Source: Sysuimicrobium calidum
GTDB lineage: Bacteria > Sysuimicrobiota > Sysuimicrobiia > Sysuimicrobiales > Sysuimicrobiaceae
Assembly (NCBI GenBank): GCA_031459935.1
Contig: JAVKHN010000019.1
Span: 1 to 35,714, forward strand
Direction: 5' to 3'
DNA length: 35,714 nucleotides
Shown: positions 14,105 through 21,576 of the stretch, one piece after another
How positions within the stretch are numbered: the stretch's first letter is position 1
Layout: the number at the start of each line of letters is the position of its first letter
Made by a program: the position numbers and the translations under genes
Notes under the pieces: model-generated
The model's input: only the letters and a program-made list of their open reading frames with translations
Told to the model about the DNA's origin: nothing
Database searches by the model: none

Positions 14105-14881
14105 ATGAACTACTACACGTGCGTTGGCTTCGCGGTCCATAACGCCCCGGATCTTACCCGTCTGGCAGAACAGGCGGCCCGGGCGGGAGTACCGGTGGGA
14201 CGGGATCCGGTGCTGGGATTGCGGAGGTGGTCCGTGGGGCGGGGCGTGGAGCTGTGGGTGGAGGTCGGGCCGCGGAAAGAGGCGCTGGGGGTTCTGCCGT
14301 TCTACGACTCCGGCCGCGACCACCTTCTGGGCGTGGTGGGGTGCGGGGCGGATCCGGATTACCCGGAGGAGGGATGGGTAGAGGCGTGGGTCAACCCCAC
14401 GGATCCGGAGGAGCCCTACTCCGGCGAGTTCCCCCTCGTCTGCGATCTCGTGGATTACCTGGCCGTCAGCCCCTTCCTGGAGTCCCTTCCGTGCCTGGTG
14501 CGCGCCCGGATGGTGGTTTTCCTGCACGAGGCCCGGACCTTTCCGGACGCCCTGGCGGTGGCGGAGGAAGCGCTCCAGGCGGGATTCCGGCTCCCACCCT
14601 ACACCTTCGCCAGCACCCCCTACTTCAGCCTGGACGAACCCCCGACCTCGGAGCGCCCGGAGGCCACGGCCGTGCTGAGCGGTCGCGTCGTCCGGGTGGC
14701 CCGGGAGACCAACCCGCACACAGGCCTTCGCTTCCTCGTCCTCGCGGTGGACACCGGGAAGGTGACCGTGGACGCGGTAGCACCCCCCGACCTCCTCCCC
14801 GGGATCCAGGAGGAGATGTTCCTCCAGGGGGGAGGCTGGGTCCTGGCGAAGATCCCTGCTCTGGATGGATTTGCTGATTAG
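14105..14881 (+). CDS. Protein of unknown function
   Basis: A 258-residue soluble protein that I do not recognise. It begins NYYTCVGFAVHNAPDLTRLAEQAARAG. The middle has acidic patches (CGADPDYPEEGW and NPTDPEEPYSGEFPLVCD), and the C-terminal third reads like a small beta-barrel (VLSGRVVRVARETNPHTGLRFLVLAVDTGKVTVDAV), an OB-like impression that is only a guess. No signal peptide, membrane segment or metal motif is evident. The ATG follows directly after the terminator T-tract with no ribosome site, so it may be leaderless, expressed by read-through, or start later. Codon use matches neighbours and its stop overlaps the convergent ndk stop by four bases, both supporting a real gene. Confidence 0.7.
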   Translation: MNYYTCVGFAVHNAPDLTRLAEQAARAGVPVGRDPVLGLRRWSVGRGVELWVEVGPRKEALGVLPFYDSGRDHLLGVVGCGADPDYPEEGWVEAWVNPTDPEEPYSGEFPLVCDLVDYLAVSPFLESLPCLVRARMVVFLHEARTFPDALAVAEEALQAGFRLPPYTFASTPYFSLDEPPTSERPEATAVLSGRVVRVARETNPHTGLRFLVLAVDTGKVTVDAVAPPDLLPGIQEEMFLQGGGWVLAKIPALDGFAD

Positions 14882-15465
14882 AGGATCCCCTCGTCCGCCC
14901 GGCGGTAGGGGTGGATCTCCTCTTCCGCAAACCAAAGTCCGATCTCGTGTGTAGCCTCCTCCAGGGTCCCCGAGGCGTGCACGAGGTTGCGTACGGGCCG
15001 CAGCTCCAGGTTGGCGAGGGTGGGGGAGTCCGTGCTGAAGTCTCCCCGGATGGTGCCTGGTTCCGCAAAGATGGGAAGGGTCTTGCCCACGAGCTTGCGG
15101 ACCGCGCTCACCGCATGCACCCCCTCGATCACCGCGGCGACTACCGGTCCGGAGGCCATGAACTCGATGAGCCAGCCGCGCACCCGGGCCCCGATCTCCA
15201 CAAGGTCCTCGGTCCCCATTCGCTCCCGCACATCGAGCCCGTAGGCCTCGAAGGCTTCCTTTGTCTTTGTACCGATGGTGTAAAGGAAGTCCTCCCGGTC
15301 GGGGTAATGTTGCTCCAGCAGACTCCTGGAAGCCCGCAGCATCTTGAGGCCCACGATCTTAAGGCCCGCCCGTTCTAGCCGTCGTAGGATCTCGCCCACC
15401 AGTCCCCGCTGGACCCCATCGGGCTTGACGATGAGCAGCGTTCGCTCCGCTCGGGGGCCTTGCAC
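14878..15465 (-). CDS. ndk: Nucleoside diphosphate kinase, long form
   Basis: A 195-residue enzyme that moves the gamma phosphate of ATP to nucleoside diphosphates through a phospho-His. The phosphorylated residue is His163 in RNLVHASGT; TLLIVKPDGVQRGLVGEI near the start and MASGPVVAAVIEG in the middle are the other family motifs. Most bacterial NDKs are 130-150 residues; this one carries an extra stretch of roughly 40-45 residues between positions about 58 and 100 (TIGTKTKEAFEAYGLDVRE region), as in some archaeal and deep-branching bacterial forms. GTG at 15465 is used because GGAGGT lies five bases upstream. It lies 39 bases after nth on the same strand, with a TAAAAT -10-like element (15507-15502) that may add its own promoter. 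Confidence 0.93.
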   Translation of the reverse strand: MQGPRAERTLLIVKPDGVQRGLVGEILRRLERAGLKIVGLKMLRASRSLLEQHYPDREDFLYTIGTKTKEAFEAYGLDVRERMGTEDLVEIGARVRGWLIEFMASGPVVAAVIEGVHAVSAVRKLVGKTLPIFAEPGTIRGDFSTDSPTLANLELRPVRNLVHASGTLEEATHEIGLWFAEEEIHPYRRADEGIL

Positions 15466-15504
15466 GATCCACCTCCGGAGGCACAAGGAGTCACCCGTAC
15501 GATT

Positions 15505-16242
15505 TTACCGGGCGCTTCTGCCCATCCACGGCGGGTTTCCAGCATACGGAGCCGAGGGGCACACCTCCCGCAGGGGACAGGCAGAGCACTTCGGAGCCCG
15601 GGCGGTACACACCTGCCGGCCGAAGGCAATGAGGCGGAGGGCAAACCTCCCCCACTCCTCCGGCGGCACCAGGGCCATGAGATCCCCCTCGATCTTCTCC
15701 GGGTCCGTTCGGGAGCTCAGGCCGAGACGCTGGCTCAGGCGGGTCACGTGGGTGTCCACCACGATGCCGGATCCGTCGGCCTGTGGGATCGCCGGCCAGC
15801 CGGGCCAGCGCTCGATCTCCGCGGCGGAGAAGAGGACGTTCGCGGTCTTGCGTCCTACCCCGGGGAGCTTCACCAGTTCCTCCATCCGGGGCGGCACCTC
15901 CCCCCGATACCGGTCCACCAGGACCCGGCTCGTGGCCTGGATGGTCCGGGCCTTCTGCCGGTAGAACCCCGTGGGCCGGATGAGCCGTTCCACCTCCCGG
16001 AGGTCCGCCTGGGCGAGGGCCTGTGGCGTGGGGAAACGGGCGAAGAGCTGAGGAGTCACCCGGTTCACCATCTCATCCGTGCACCGGGCGGAGAGGATGG
16101 TGGCGATCAGCAGTTCGAAGGGTGAGCGGTGATGGAGGGGGATCTGGGGATCCGGGTAAAGGCGCTGGAGGATCTCCCGGATCCTCTGGACGCGCCGAGC
16201 CTGCTGCTCGGGGGTCTCCCGGGGCAGGAGGGCTTTGGGCAT
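15505..16242 (-). CDS. nth: Endonuclease III (DNA glycosylase/AP lyase)
   Basis: A 245-residue base-excision repair enzyme that removes oxidised pyrimidines and cleaves the abasic site. The helix-hairpin-helix LPGVGRKTANV contains catalytic Lys132, the catalytic Asp is 163 in VVDTHVTRL, and the [4Fe-4S] loop has C212-x6-C219-x2-C222-x5-C228. An extra loop of about ten residues (WPGWPAIPQADGSG) separates the HhH helix from the catalytic Asp compared with E. coli. The ATG at 16242 begins the family-like sequence; no ribosome site precedes it and a promoter ends close to it, so it is probably translated from a leaderless message. ndk follows on the same strand. Confidence 0.93.
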   Translation of the reverse strand: MPKALLPRETPEQQARRVQRIREILQRLYPDPQIPLHHRSPFELLIATILSARCTDEMVNRVTPQLFARFPTPQALAQADLREVERLIRPTGFYRQKARTIQATSRVLVDRYRGEVPPRMEELVKLPGVGRKTANVLFSAAEIERWPGWPAIPQADGSGIVVDTHVTRLSQRLGLSSRTDPEKIEGDLMALVPPEEWGRFALRLIAFGRQVCTARAPKCSACPLREVCPSAPYAGNPPWMGRSAR

Positions 16243-16251
16243 GGCGAGGCC

Positions 16252-16280
16252 AGGATAGCGCTTGGGGACCCGGCTGCCAA
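16252..16280 (-). promoter_or_regulatory. Putative nth promoter (TTGGCA, 17 bases, TATCCT)
   Basis: On the minus strand TTGGCA (16280-16275) and TATCCT (16257-16252) are exactly 17 bases apart, matching the consensus at five and four positions. The expected start of transcription is near 16245, within a few bases of the nth ATG at 16242, which agrees with the missing Shine-Dalgarno sequence. Confidence 0.5.
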
Positions 16281-16427
16281 GGGCAGCGCGCGGGGGCCGA
16301 AATCCCCCAAATCGGGCGAAAATCGGTACGGAGGTGGCAAAATCTAATTCTAGGGAAGGAATTGAGCGCATTCCAGCGCGTATTCTTAACCCGTACCTTC
16401 GTTCGGCTCTTGGCAGGAGGTGATGGG

Positions 16428-17249
16428 GTGCGATTCGGGCTGGCTCAGATCCGATACCGGTGGGGCGAGAGCCGGTCCTGGGAGGAGGGGACGACGGACA
16501 ACCTGGAGAAGGCCGTGGAGTTCATCCGGAGGGGGGGTCGGGAGGGGGCCAGGGTGGTGTGCTTTTCCGAGTACTTCCTGGGGAACATAAAGCCCATGCC
16601 CATCCCCTGTCCCATCACCGAGCGGTTGAGCCGGGCCGCGCGGGAGGCAAACGTGTATGTGATCTGCGGGACCACCCGGGAGCTTTTGCCGAAGCCCAAG
16701 GGGGCCCGCAGACCCCCGAAACCGCGACTCTGCTCCTTTGTGATCTCCCCCCAGGGCAAGATCCTGAGCAAGCACTACAAACGGGTGTTCCATCCCTTCG
16801 AGCGGGGGCAGTTCGATCCGGGGCCCAACCGCCCCGCGGTGATCGACGGCATCAAGGTGGGCATCCTGGCCGGGTACGAGCTCCTGGTACCTGAGGTGGC
16901 CCACCGGCTGGCCCGGGCCGGGGCGGAGGTGCTCGTGGTGCAGATGACCGCCAGCAGCGAGCTTCCGTATCAGCTCGAGACCATGCAGTCCGCGGTGCGC
17001 ACCCGGTGCATGGAGCTCCTGGTGCCCGTGCTGGCGGTGGGACAGTACGGAGAGTTCTACGGAGGGGTGCTGTACCAGGGGGGAAGCCTGGCCTATGTCC
17101 CGGAGCTGGGAAAGGTCATGGGGAAGTGGGCTCCCAACGGCGCGCGGCTGGTGACCCGCATGGGGGAGTACGAGAACCTCCTCCCCGTGGACATCAACCC
17201 CGAGATTGCCCGGGAGGTCCGGAAGAAGTTCGGCTGGACGGGAGTGTGA
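16428..17249 (+). CDS. Nitrilase-fold (carbon-nitrogen hydrolase) protein lacking the catalytic Cys
   Basis: A 273-residue protein with the alpha-beta-beta-alpha layout of the carbon-nitrogen hydrolase superfamily: RFGLAQIRYRWG at the start, NLEKAVEFIRRGGREGARVVCFSEYFLG with the catalytic-type Glu48, and SKHYKRVFHPFERGQFDPG with the catalytic-type Lys near 118. In the place of the GxxxCYDxxFPE nucleophile loop it reads GILAGYELLVPE: the Cys is Gly149 (codon GGG at 16872-16874) and the following Asp is Glu. It should therefore not form a thioester intermediate, and may be a binding or structural protein, or use another mechanism. GTG at 16428 follows GGAGGTG by five bases. Its stop shares one base with the M24 peptidase start, so the two are coupled. 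Confidence 0.85.
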   Translation: MRFGLAQIRYRWGESRSWEEGTTDNLEKAVEFIRRGGREGARVVCFSEYFLGNIKPMPIPCPITERLSRAAREANVYVICGTTRELLPKPKGARRPPKPRLCSFVISPQGKILSKHYKRVFHPFERGQFDPGPNRPAVIDGIKVGILAGYELLVPEVAHRLARAGAEVLVVQMTASSELPYQLETMQSAVRTRCMELLVPVLAVGQYGEFYGGVLYQGGSLAYVPELGKVMGKWAPNGARLVTRMGEYENLLPVDINPEIAREVRKKFGWTGV

Positions 17250-18334
17250 TGCGCGTTGACCGCCTGGATGACCTGCGCCGCCGGATGGCGCAGGCGGGCA
17301 CCGACCTCGTGGTCCTGCCTCCCGGGGAAGACTTCCTCTATCTCACCGGTCGGTCGCCCCTCCGGGACGAGCGGGCCTGTTTCCTGCTGATCTCCTCGGA
17401 CCAAGCCCTCCTGCTCGTTCCCCGGCTCCAGGTCGGGGAGCTGGCTCCGCTGGGGTTACCGCTGTTCCCGTACGCGGATGCGGAAGGACCCGCCCGGGCC
17501 GCGCAGGAGGCAGTCCGGGCGGTGGGACGCGTGCGGACCGTAGCGGTGGCTGACGATCTCCGGGCGGATCACCTCCTCCTGCTCCAGGAACTCCTGCCGG
17601 ACGCCCGGTTCACCCTTGCCTCCTCCCTGCTCGCCCCTCTGCGGATGCGCAAGGACCCGGAGGAGCTGGACGCCCTCCGCCGGTCCGCAGCCGCCGCGGA
17701 TGCGGGGGTGCTGGCCGCGGCCCGATCCTGCAGACCGGGGGTCTCCGAGCACGAGGTGGCGGAGGCAGCGGGGACGGCCATGAAGCAGGCGGGCGCGGAG
17801 GAGGTGCTCTTCACCCTGGTGGCCTCCGGACCGAACTCCGCCTTCCCCCACCACCGCACCTCCCTTAGACCGCTCCAGGCCGGAGAACCGGTCCTGGTGG
17901 ACCTGGGCAGCCGGGTGTGGGGGTACTGCTCGGACCTCACCCGCATGGTCCTCCTCGGTCCGCCCCCGGAGAGCTATCGGGAGGTGCACGGGATCGTGGA
18001 GGAGGCGGTGCAGGCCGCCCTGGAGGTGATCCGGCCGGGGATCCCCCTCGGGGAGGTGGACCGGGCCGCGCGGCAGGTGATCGCAAAAGCCGGGTACGCC
18101 GATCGGTTCGTGCACCGCACGGGCCACGGCCTGGGGCTCGCACCCCATGAACCCCCCTCCGTCACCGAGCCGAACCCAACGCTGCTTTGCGAAGGGATGG
18201 TCTTCACCGTGGAGCCGGGAATCTACCTCCCGGGTGCCTTCGGCGTGCGGCTGGAGGAAGCCATCATCGTACACCCGACTGGGCCGGAGGTCCTCAGCCG
18301 TCTTGGCCGCGAGGCCCTCGAGGGGTCCGTCTGA
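17249..18334 (+). CDS. M24 family metallopeptidase (Xaa-Pro aminopeptidase/prolidase-like)
   Basis: A 361-residue creatinase/prolidase-type protein with an N-terminal creatinase-like domain (about 1-130) and a C-terminal pita-bread domain. All five dinuclear-metal ligands of the family are visible: Asp218, Asp229, His293 (in RTGHGLGL), Glu322 (in TVEPGIYL) and Glu336 (in RLEEAI). It probably removes N-terminal residues before proline or cleaves X-Pro dipeptides in the cytoplasm, but the fold also serves creatinase and other C-N hydrolases. It begins on the last base of the nitrilase-fold stop (TGATG), with GGGAG upstream. The coupling to a Cys-less nitrilase-like protein and proximity to a BMP-type importer may mean a specialised substrate. 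Confidence 0.9.
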   Translation: MRVDRLDDLRRRMAQAGTDLVVLPPGEDFLYLTGRSPLRDERACFLLISSDQALLLVPRLQVGELAPLGLPLFPYADAEGPARAAQEAVRAVGRVRTVAVADDLRADHLLLLQELLPDARFTLASSLLAPLRMRKDPEELDALRRSAAAADAGVLAAARSCRPGVSEHEVAEAAGTAMKQAGAEEVLFTLVASGPNSAFPHHRTSLRPLQAGEPVLVDLGSRVWGYCSDLTRMVLLGPPPESYREVHGIVEEAVQAALEVIRPGIPLGEVDRAARQVIAKAGYADRFVHRTGHGLGLAPHEPPSVTEPNPTLLCEGMVFTVEPGIYLPGAFGVRLEEAIIVHPTGPEVLSRLGREALEGSV

Positions 18335-18448
18335 GGCCGTCCAGGCAGTCCTGCTGCGCCGCGGTGTGTTTCGCGACTCCCGCGTTCACCGACCGGGCAG
18401 CACGAACCGCACGGCCACGGACTGGGTCCTCAGGCCCAGGATCGACGT

Positions 18449-19606
18449 CTACTTCGGCTCCTTGGGCCAGGGACCCACGATGCCGGGGGCGGCCCACTCC
18501 ATGGTGATCAGTTCCTGCACGGTCATGCGCCGGCCTGCGCTCACCCGCAGCCTGCCGTTCCGGTCGTAGATGGGCCCGGTGAAGGGGTCGTAGGCAGGCG
18601 GAGACTGGGACATCTCCCGCAGTCGCCGGAACACGAGGTCATACACGGAGATCGTCCCGATCCCGGGGACCCGCACCCGCACCGCCTTCAGCCGTGGTTG
18701 GAACACGGGGTTGATGGGCATGCCGGGCTGAGCCCCGAGCTCCACCGCGCCCTCCGCCAGCAGCCACCAGTAGTCCACGTTCTGGAGGTTGCGGGGCGTG
18801 TAGGTGCCGTTGTAGACCTTCCGGAGGAAGTCGATGTAGATCTTCTCCCAGTGCACCAGCTGCCCGCTCACCACGTGCCGGGGCGCGAACCGGTACATGG
18901 GAGAGTAGTGGCCGAAGCTGGGGAGTCCCTTTTGGGCGGCCACCTGCACCACGGTGGGCGAGTCCTCCGTGAAGGCGAAGACGTCTGCGCCCTCCGCGAT
19001 CAGGGCCTCCGTGGCCTCCTTCGCCGCCGCGGGGTTGAACCATTCGTAGATCCACCGCACGTGCACCGTGGCCCGGGGGTTGACTGCCCGCACGCCCAGG
19101 GCGAAGGCGGAGATGTGCCGCTTCACCTCCGGGATGGGGAAGGCGCCCACGTACCCGATCTTCCCGGTGCGGGTCAGGGCTCCTGCCATGAGGCCGTTGA
19201 GGTAGTACACCTGGTAGAAGTCCGCCATGTACGTGGCCACGTTGGGAGCCCGCTTGAACCCGGAGGCGTGCGCGAAGATGATGTCCGGGTGCCGCTTGGC
19301 CGCGCTCAGGGTTCCGTCCATGTACCCAAAGCTGGTGGTGAAGATCACCCTTGCTCCACCCCGGATGAGCCGGTCGATGAACGCCTCTACCTGGCCTTCG
19401 GGCACCTTCTCCACGTAGGTGGTCTCCAGCCAGGGCAGGGTCTTCTCCGCGATCCGGCGACCTACGTCGTGCGCGTGGGTCCACCCGTAATCCCCGATGG
19501 GCCCCACGTAGATCCACCCCGCCCGCAGCTTCCGCTGCTGGGCGGCTCCGCCCGCGGCGAGCCCGATCGCGAGCAGAACCGCGAGCACCCATATGAGCCT
19601 GCGCAT
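18449..19606 (-). CDS. BMP family ABC transporter substrate-binding protein
   Basis: A 385-residue exported binding protein of the basic membrane protein/PnrA family, whose studied members bind purine nucleosides or related compounds. A signal peptide covers about residues 1-22 (MRRLIWVLAVLLAIGLAAGG-type), with no lipobox Cys. Family landmarks follow: VGPIGDYGWTHAHDVGRR, an IFTTSFGYMDG segment, IIFAHASGFK, and GALTRTGKIGYVGAFPIPEV, where BMP proteins have the GxVGxxxxPE sequence. GGGAGGGAGG precedes the ATG. It is the last gene of the ATPase, permease, permease, binding-protein series, 18 bases after the second permease. The tail is convergent with the M24 gene. Confidence 0.92.
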   Translation of the reverse strand: MRRLIWVLAVLLAIGLAAGGAAQQRKLRAGWIYVGPIGDYGWTHAHDVGRRIAEKTLPWLETTYVEKVPEGQVEAFIDRLIRGGARVIFTTSFGYMDGTLSAAKRHPDIIFAHASGFKRAPNVATYMADFYQVYYLNGLMAGALTRTGKIGYVGAFPIPEVKRHISAFALGVRAVNPRATVHVRWIYEWFNPAAAKEATEALIAEGADVFAFTEDSPTVVQVAAQKGLPSFGHYSPMYRFAPRHVVSGQLVHWEKIYIDFLRKVYNGTYTPRNLQNVDYWWLLAEGAVELGAQPGMPINPVFQPRLKAVRVRVPGIGTISVYDLVFRRLREMSQSPPAYDPFTGPIYDRNGRLRVSAGRRMTVQELITMEWAAPGIVGPWPKEPK

Positions 19607-19624
19607 GCGCCTCCCTCCCTTCCT

Positions 19625-20488
19625 CTAGCGTTCTCCCCGCACGTAGGGGACTCCCAGAGCCTCCGGGACCTCCTGAACCCGGGATCCCCTGCGGGCCATG
19701 GTCAGGGTGAGGACGAGGACGGTTCCCAGGTAGGGCGTCATCTTCAGCAGCTCCGGGGCGATGAAGCCCTGCAGCCGGAAGCTGAGGTGGAACAGCGCCC
19801 CGAAGAGCAGGGAGCCTGCCACGGCCCGCAACGGATCCCACCCCGAAAAGACCGTGATGGCGATGGCGATCCACCCCATGCCCGCGGTCATCCCCTCGGT
19901 CCAGCTGGGCCGGTACGCTACGGAGAGAAACCCGCCCGCGATGCCCGCCGTGAGGCCGCCGAACCCCACCGCCAGGTACCGCACCAGGAACACCGGAATC
20001 CCCTGGACGTCCGCGGCAGCCGGGGATTCCCCCACGGACCGCAGCGCGATCCCCCACCGGGTGTGGTAGAGGAAGACCCACACGAGCCCGCTCAGCAGGA
20101 GCCCCGAGAGGGTGATCCAGGAGAGCTCCGGGAGCGGGTTCCGGAGCGGCGTCCCCTCCCATCCCCGGCCCAGGAGTCCCGCGATCCCCATCCCCACCAT
20201 GCCCAGAGCGAGGCCCGAGACGTACTGGTTGCCCCGCAGCCGGACACACACCACGGCGTGCACCAGGGCTGCAGTTCCTCCCGCGAGCGCGGCCACGCTC
20301 AGCCCCAGGGCGGGGGAGCCGGTGAGCTGGGCGGTGGCGAAGGCGAAGAAGGCGCCGAGGACCATCATCCCCTCCACCCCCAGGTTCACCACCCCGCTGC
20401 GCTCCGCCACGATCTCGCCCAGGGCGGCCCACAAAAGCGGGGTGCCGAAGGCAAGGGCCCGCAGAGAGGTCATGAGGACGGCATCCAT
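19625..20488 (-). CDS. BMP-type ABC transporter permease, second subunit (NupQ/YufQ-like)
   Basis: A 287-residue membrane permease of the branched-chain/ribose superfamily that pairs with the preceding permease. It opens ALAFGTPLLWAALGEIVAERSGVVNLGVEGMM, the typical sequence of this nucleoside-transporter subunit, and contains GNQYVSGLALGM, the ATPase-contact loop ALRSVGESPAAADVQGI and TAGMGWIAIAITVFSGWDPL. Eight or more hydrophobic helices are evident. The start at 20488 has AGGG seven bases upstream; an alternative ATG at 20473 would overlap the first permease stop as ATGA. Either gives a complete protein. Confidence 0.9.
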   Translation of the reverse strand: MDAVLMTSLRALAFGTPLLWAALGEIVAERSGVVNLGVEGMMVLGAFFAFATAQLTGSPALGLSVAALAGGTAALVHAVVCVRLRGNQYVSGLALGMVGMGIAGLLGRGWEGTPLRNPLPELSWITLSGLLLSGLVWVFLYHTRWGIALRSVGESPAAADVQGIPVFLVRYLAVGFGGLTAGIAGGFLSVAYRPSWTEGMTAGMGWIAIAITVFSGWDPLRAVAGSLLFGALFHLSFRLQGFIAPELLKMTPYLGTVLVLTLTMARRGSRVQEVPEALGVPYVRGER

Positions 20489-21576
20489 GCCTTTTCCCTG
20501 GCTTTCGGCACCCACCGGATCCGCATCTGCAGCAGCGGCGTGCTCCCGACGAGGAAGAGGAGGATGAGTCCGTTGAAGACGTCCGTGACCCGGAAGGGCA
20601 TCTGGAGAGCCACCTGCATCACATCCCCGCTCGTGAAGACCAAACCCAGCAGCAGCGCGCTCAGGATGGTGCCAAGCGGGTTCCCACGGGCCAGCCACGC
20701 CACCAGGATTCCCGCATACCCGTAGCCCATGGAAACCTGTCCGGGGCTCAGCAGCCGGTGGTGGATCCCCGCCACCTCTCCCACCCCCGCGAGCCCTGCG
20801 GCGCCGCCGGAGAGCAGGGCCACGGCCAGGACGGTGCGAGCCGCGGGAATCCCCGCGTACCGGGCCGCCTCCGGGTTGTCGCCCTGTACCCGGATCTCGA
20901 ACCCCAGGACCGTCCTGTACAGCAGCACGCTCCCGAAGACCGCGAATCCCAGACCGAGGACCAGGGTGGGCCAGTGCACCCGCGTCCCACCCAGCAAGGG
21001 GAGCCAGGCGGCCTCCGGGAAGAGGTCCGTGTACGCGAAGCCCATCATGCTCGGCCCCTTCCACGGGCCGTGCACCAGCCACTCCACCCCGTAGGCGGCC
21101 ACGTAGTTCAGCAGGAGCGTGGTGAGCACCTCGTGGGCCCCCCATCGCAGCCGCAGCAGCGCCGGGACCGCTGCCCACAGGGCTCCGAGCGCGAACCCGG
21201 CGGCGAACATCGCCGGAATCAGGAGGGCAGGAGGGAGGGGAGAGAAGAGGGCAATTCCCGTGGCCGCCACGGCCCCCGCCAGCAGCTGGCCCTCTGTGCC
21301 GATGTTCCAGAACTGGGCGCGGAAGGCCAGCACGAGTCCCGAGCCCACCAGCAGGAGGGGAATCGCCATCCGCACCACTTCCGGGAGAGCCCGGGGATCC
21401 AGGAAAGTCCCCTCCGCGATGGCCCGGTAGGCCACAAAGGGCGACACCCCGTACGCCCAGAACACCCCGCCCGCGACCACGAGGGCTCCGGTGAGGGCGA
21501 GGAGCGAGACAAAGGTACTCCATCCCCAAGAGGGAGCGGGATTGGGCGTCACGAGGAATGGGCCGATGCGTCGCAT
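20470..21576 (-). CDS. BMP-type ABC transporter permease, first subunit (NupP/YufP-like)
   Basis: A 368-residue membrane permease. Its landmarks are FRAQFWNIGTEGQLLAGA near residue 80-97, LRLRWGAHEVLTTLLLNYVA, where this family usually has NEVxxTLMLNYIA, the cytoplasmic loop RVQGDNPEAARYAGIPAART, and GYGYAGILVAWLARGNPLG. These match the nucleoside-type YufP/NupP subunits. The start at 21576 (ATG) overlaps the end of the ATPase gene by 28 bases; a GTG at 21597 has a better ribosome site (GGGTGGGG) and would add seven residues, so the exact start is open. It is followed by the second permease in an overlapping arrangement. Confidence 0.9.
   Translation of the reverse strand: MRRIGPFLVTPNPAPSWGWSTFVSLLALTGALVVAGGVFWAYGVSPFVAYRAIAEGTFLDPRALPEVVRMAIPLLLVGSGLVLAFRAQFWNIGTEGQLLAGAVAATGIALFSPLPPALLIPAMFAAGFALGALWAAVPALLRLRWGAHEVLTTLLLNYVAAYGVEWLVHGPWKGPSMMGFAYTDLFPEAAWLPLLGGTRVHWPTLVLGLGFAVFGSVLLYRTVLGFEIRVQGDNPEAARYAGIPAARTVLAVALLSGGAAGLAGVGEVAGIHHRLLSPGQVSMGYGYAGILVAWLARGNPLGTILSALLLGLVFTSGDVMQVALQMPFRVTDVFNGLILLFLVGSTPLLQMRIRWVPKAREKAWMPSS

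Noticed and set aside
16358..16374. GGAAT-N7-ATTCC before the nitrilase-fold gene as an operator
   Set aside because: Five-base arms are too short to separate from chance, and no convincing promoter hexamers flank it.
18698..20725. 675-codon open frame on the plus strand
   Set aside because: Antisense to the BMP binding protein and permease genes; no motif and biased composition.
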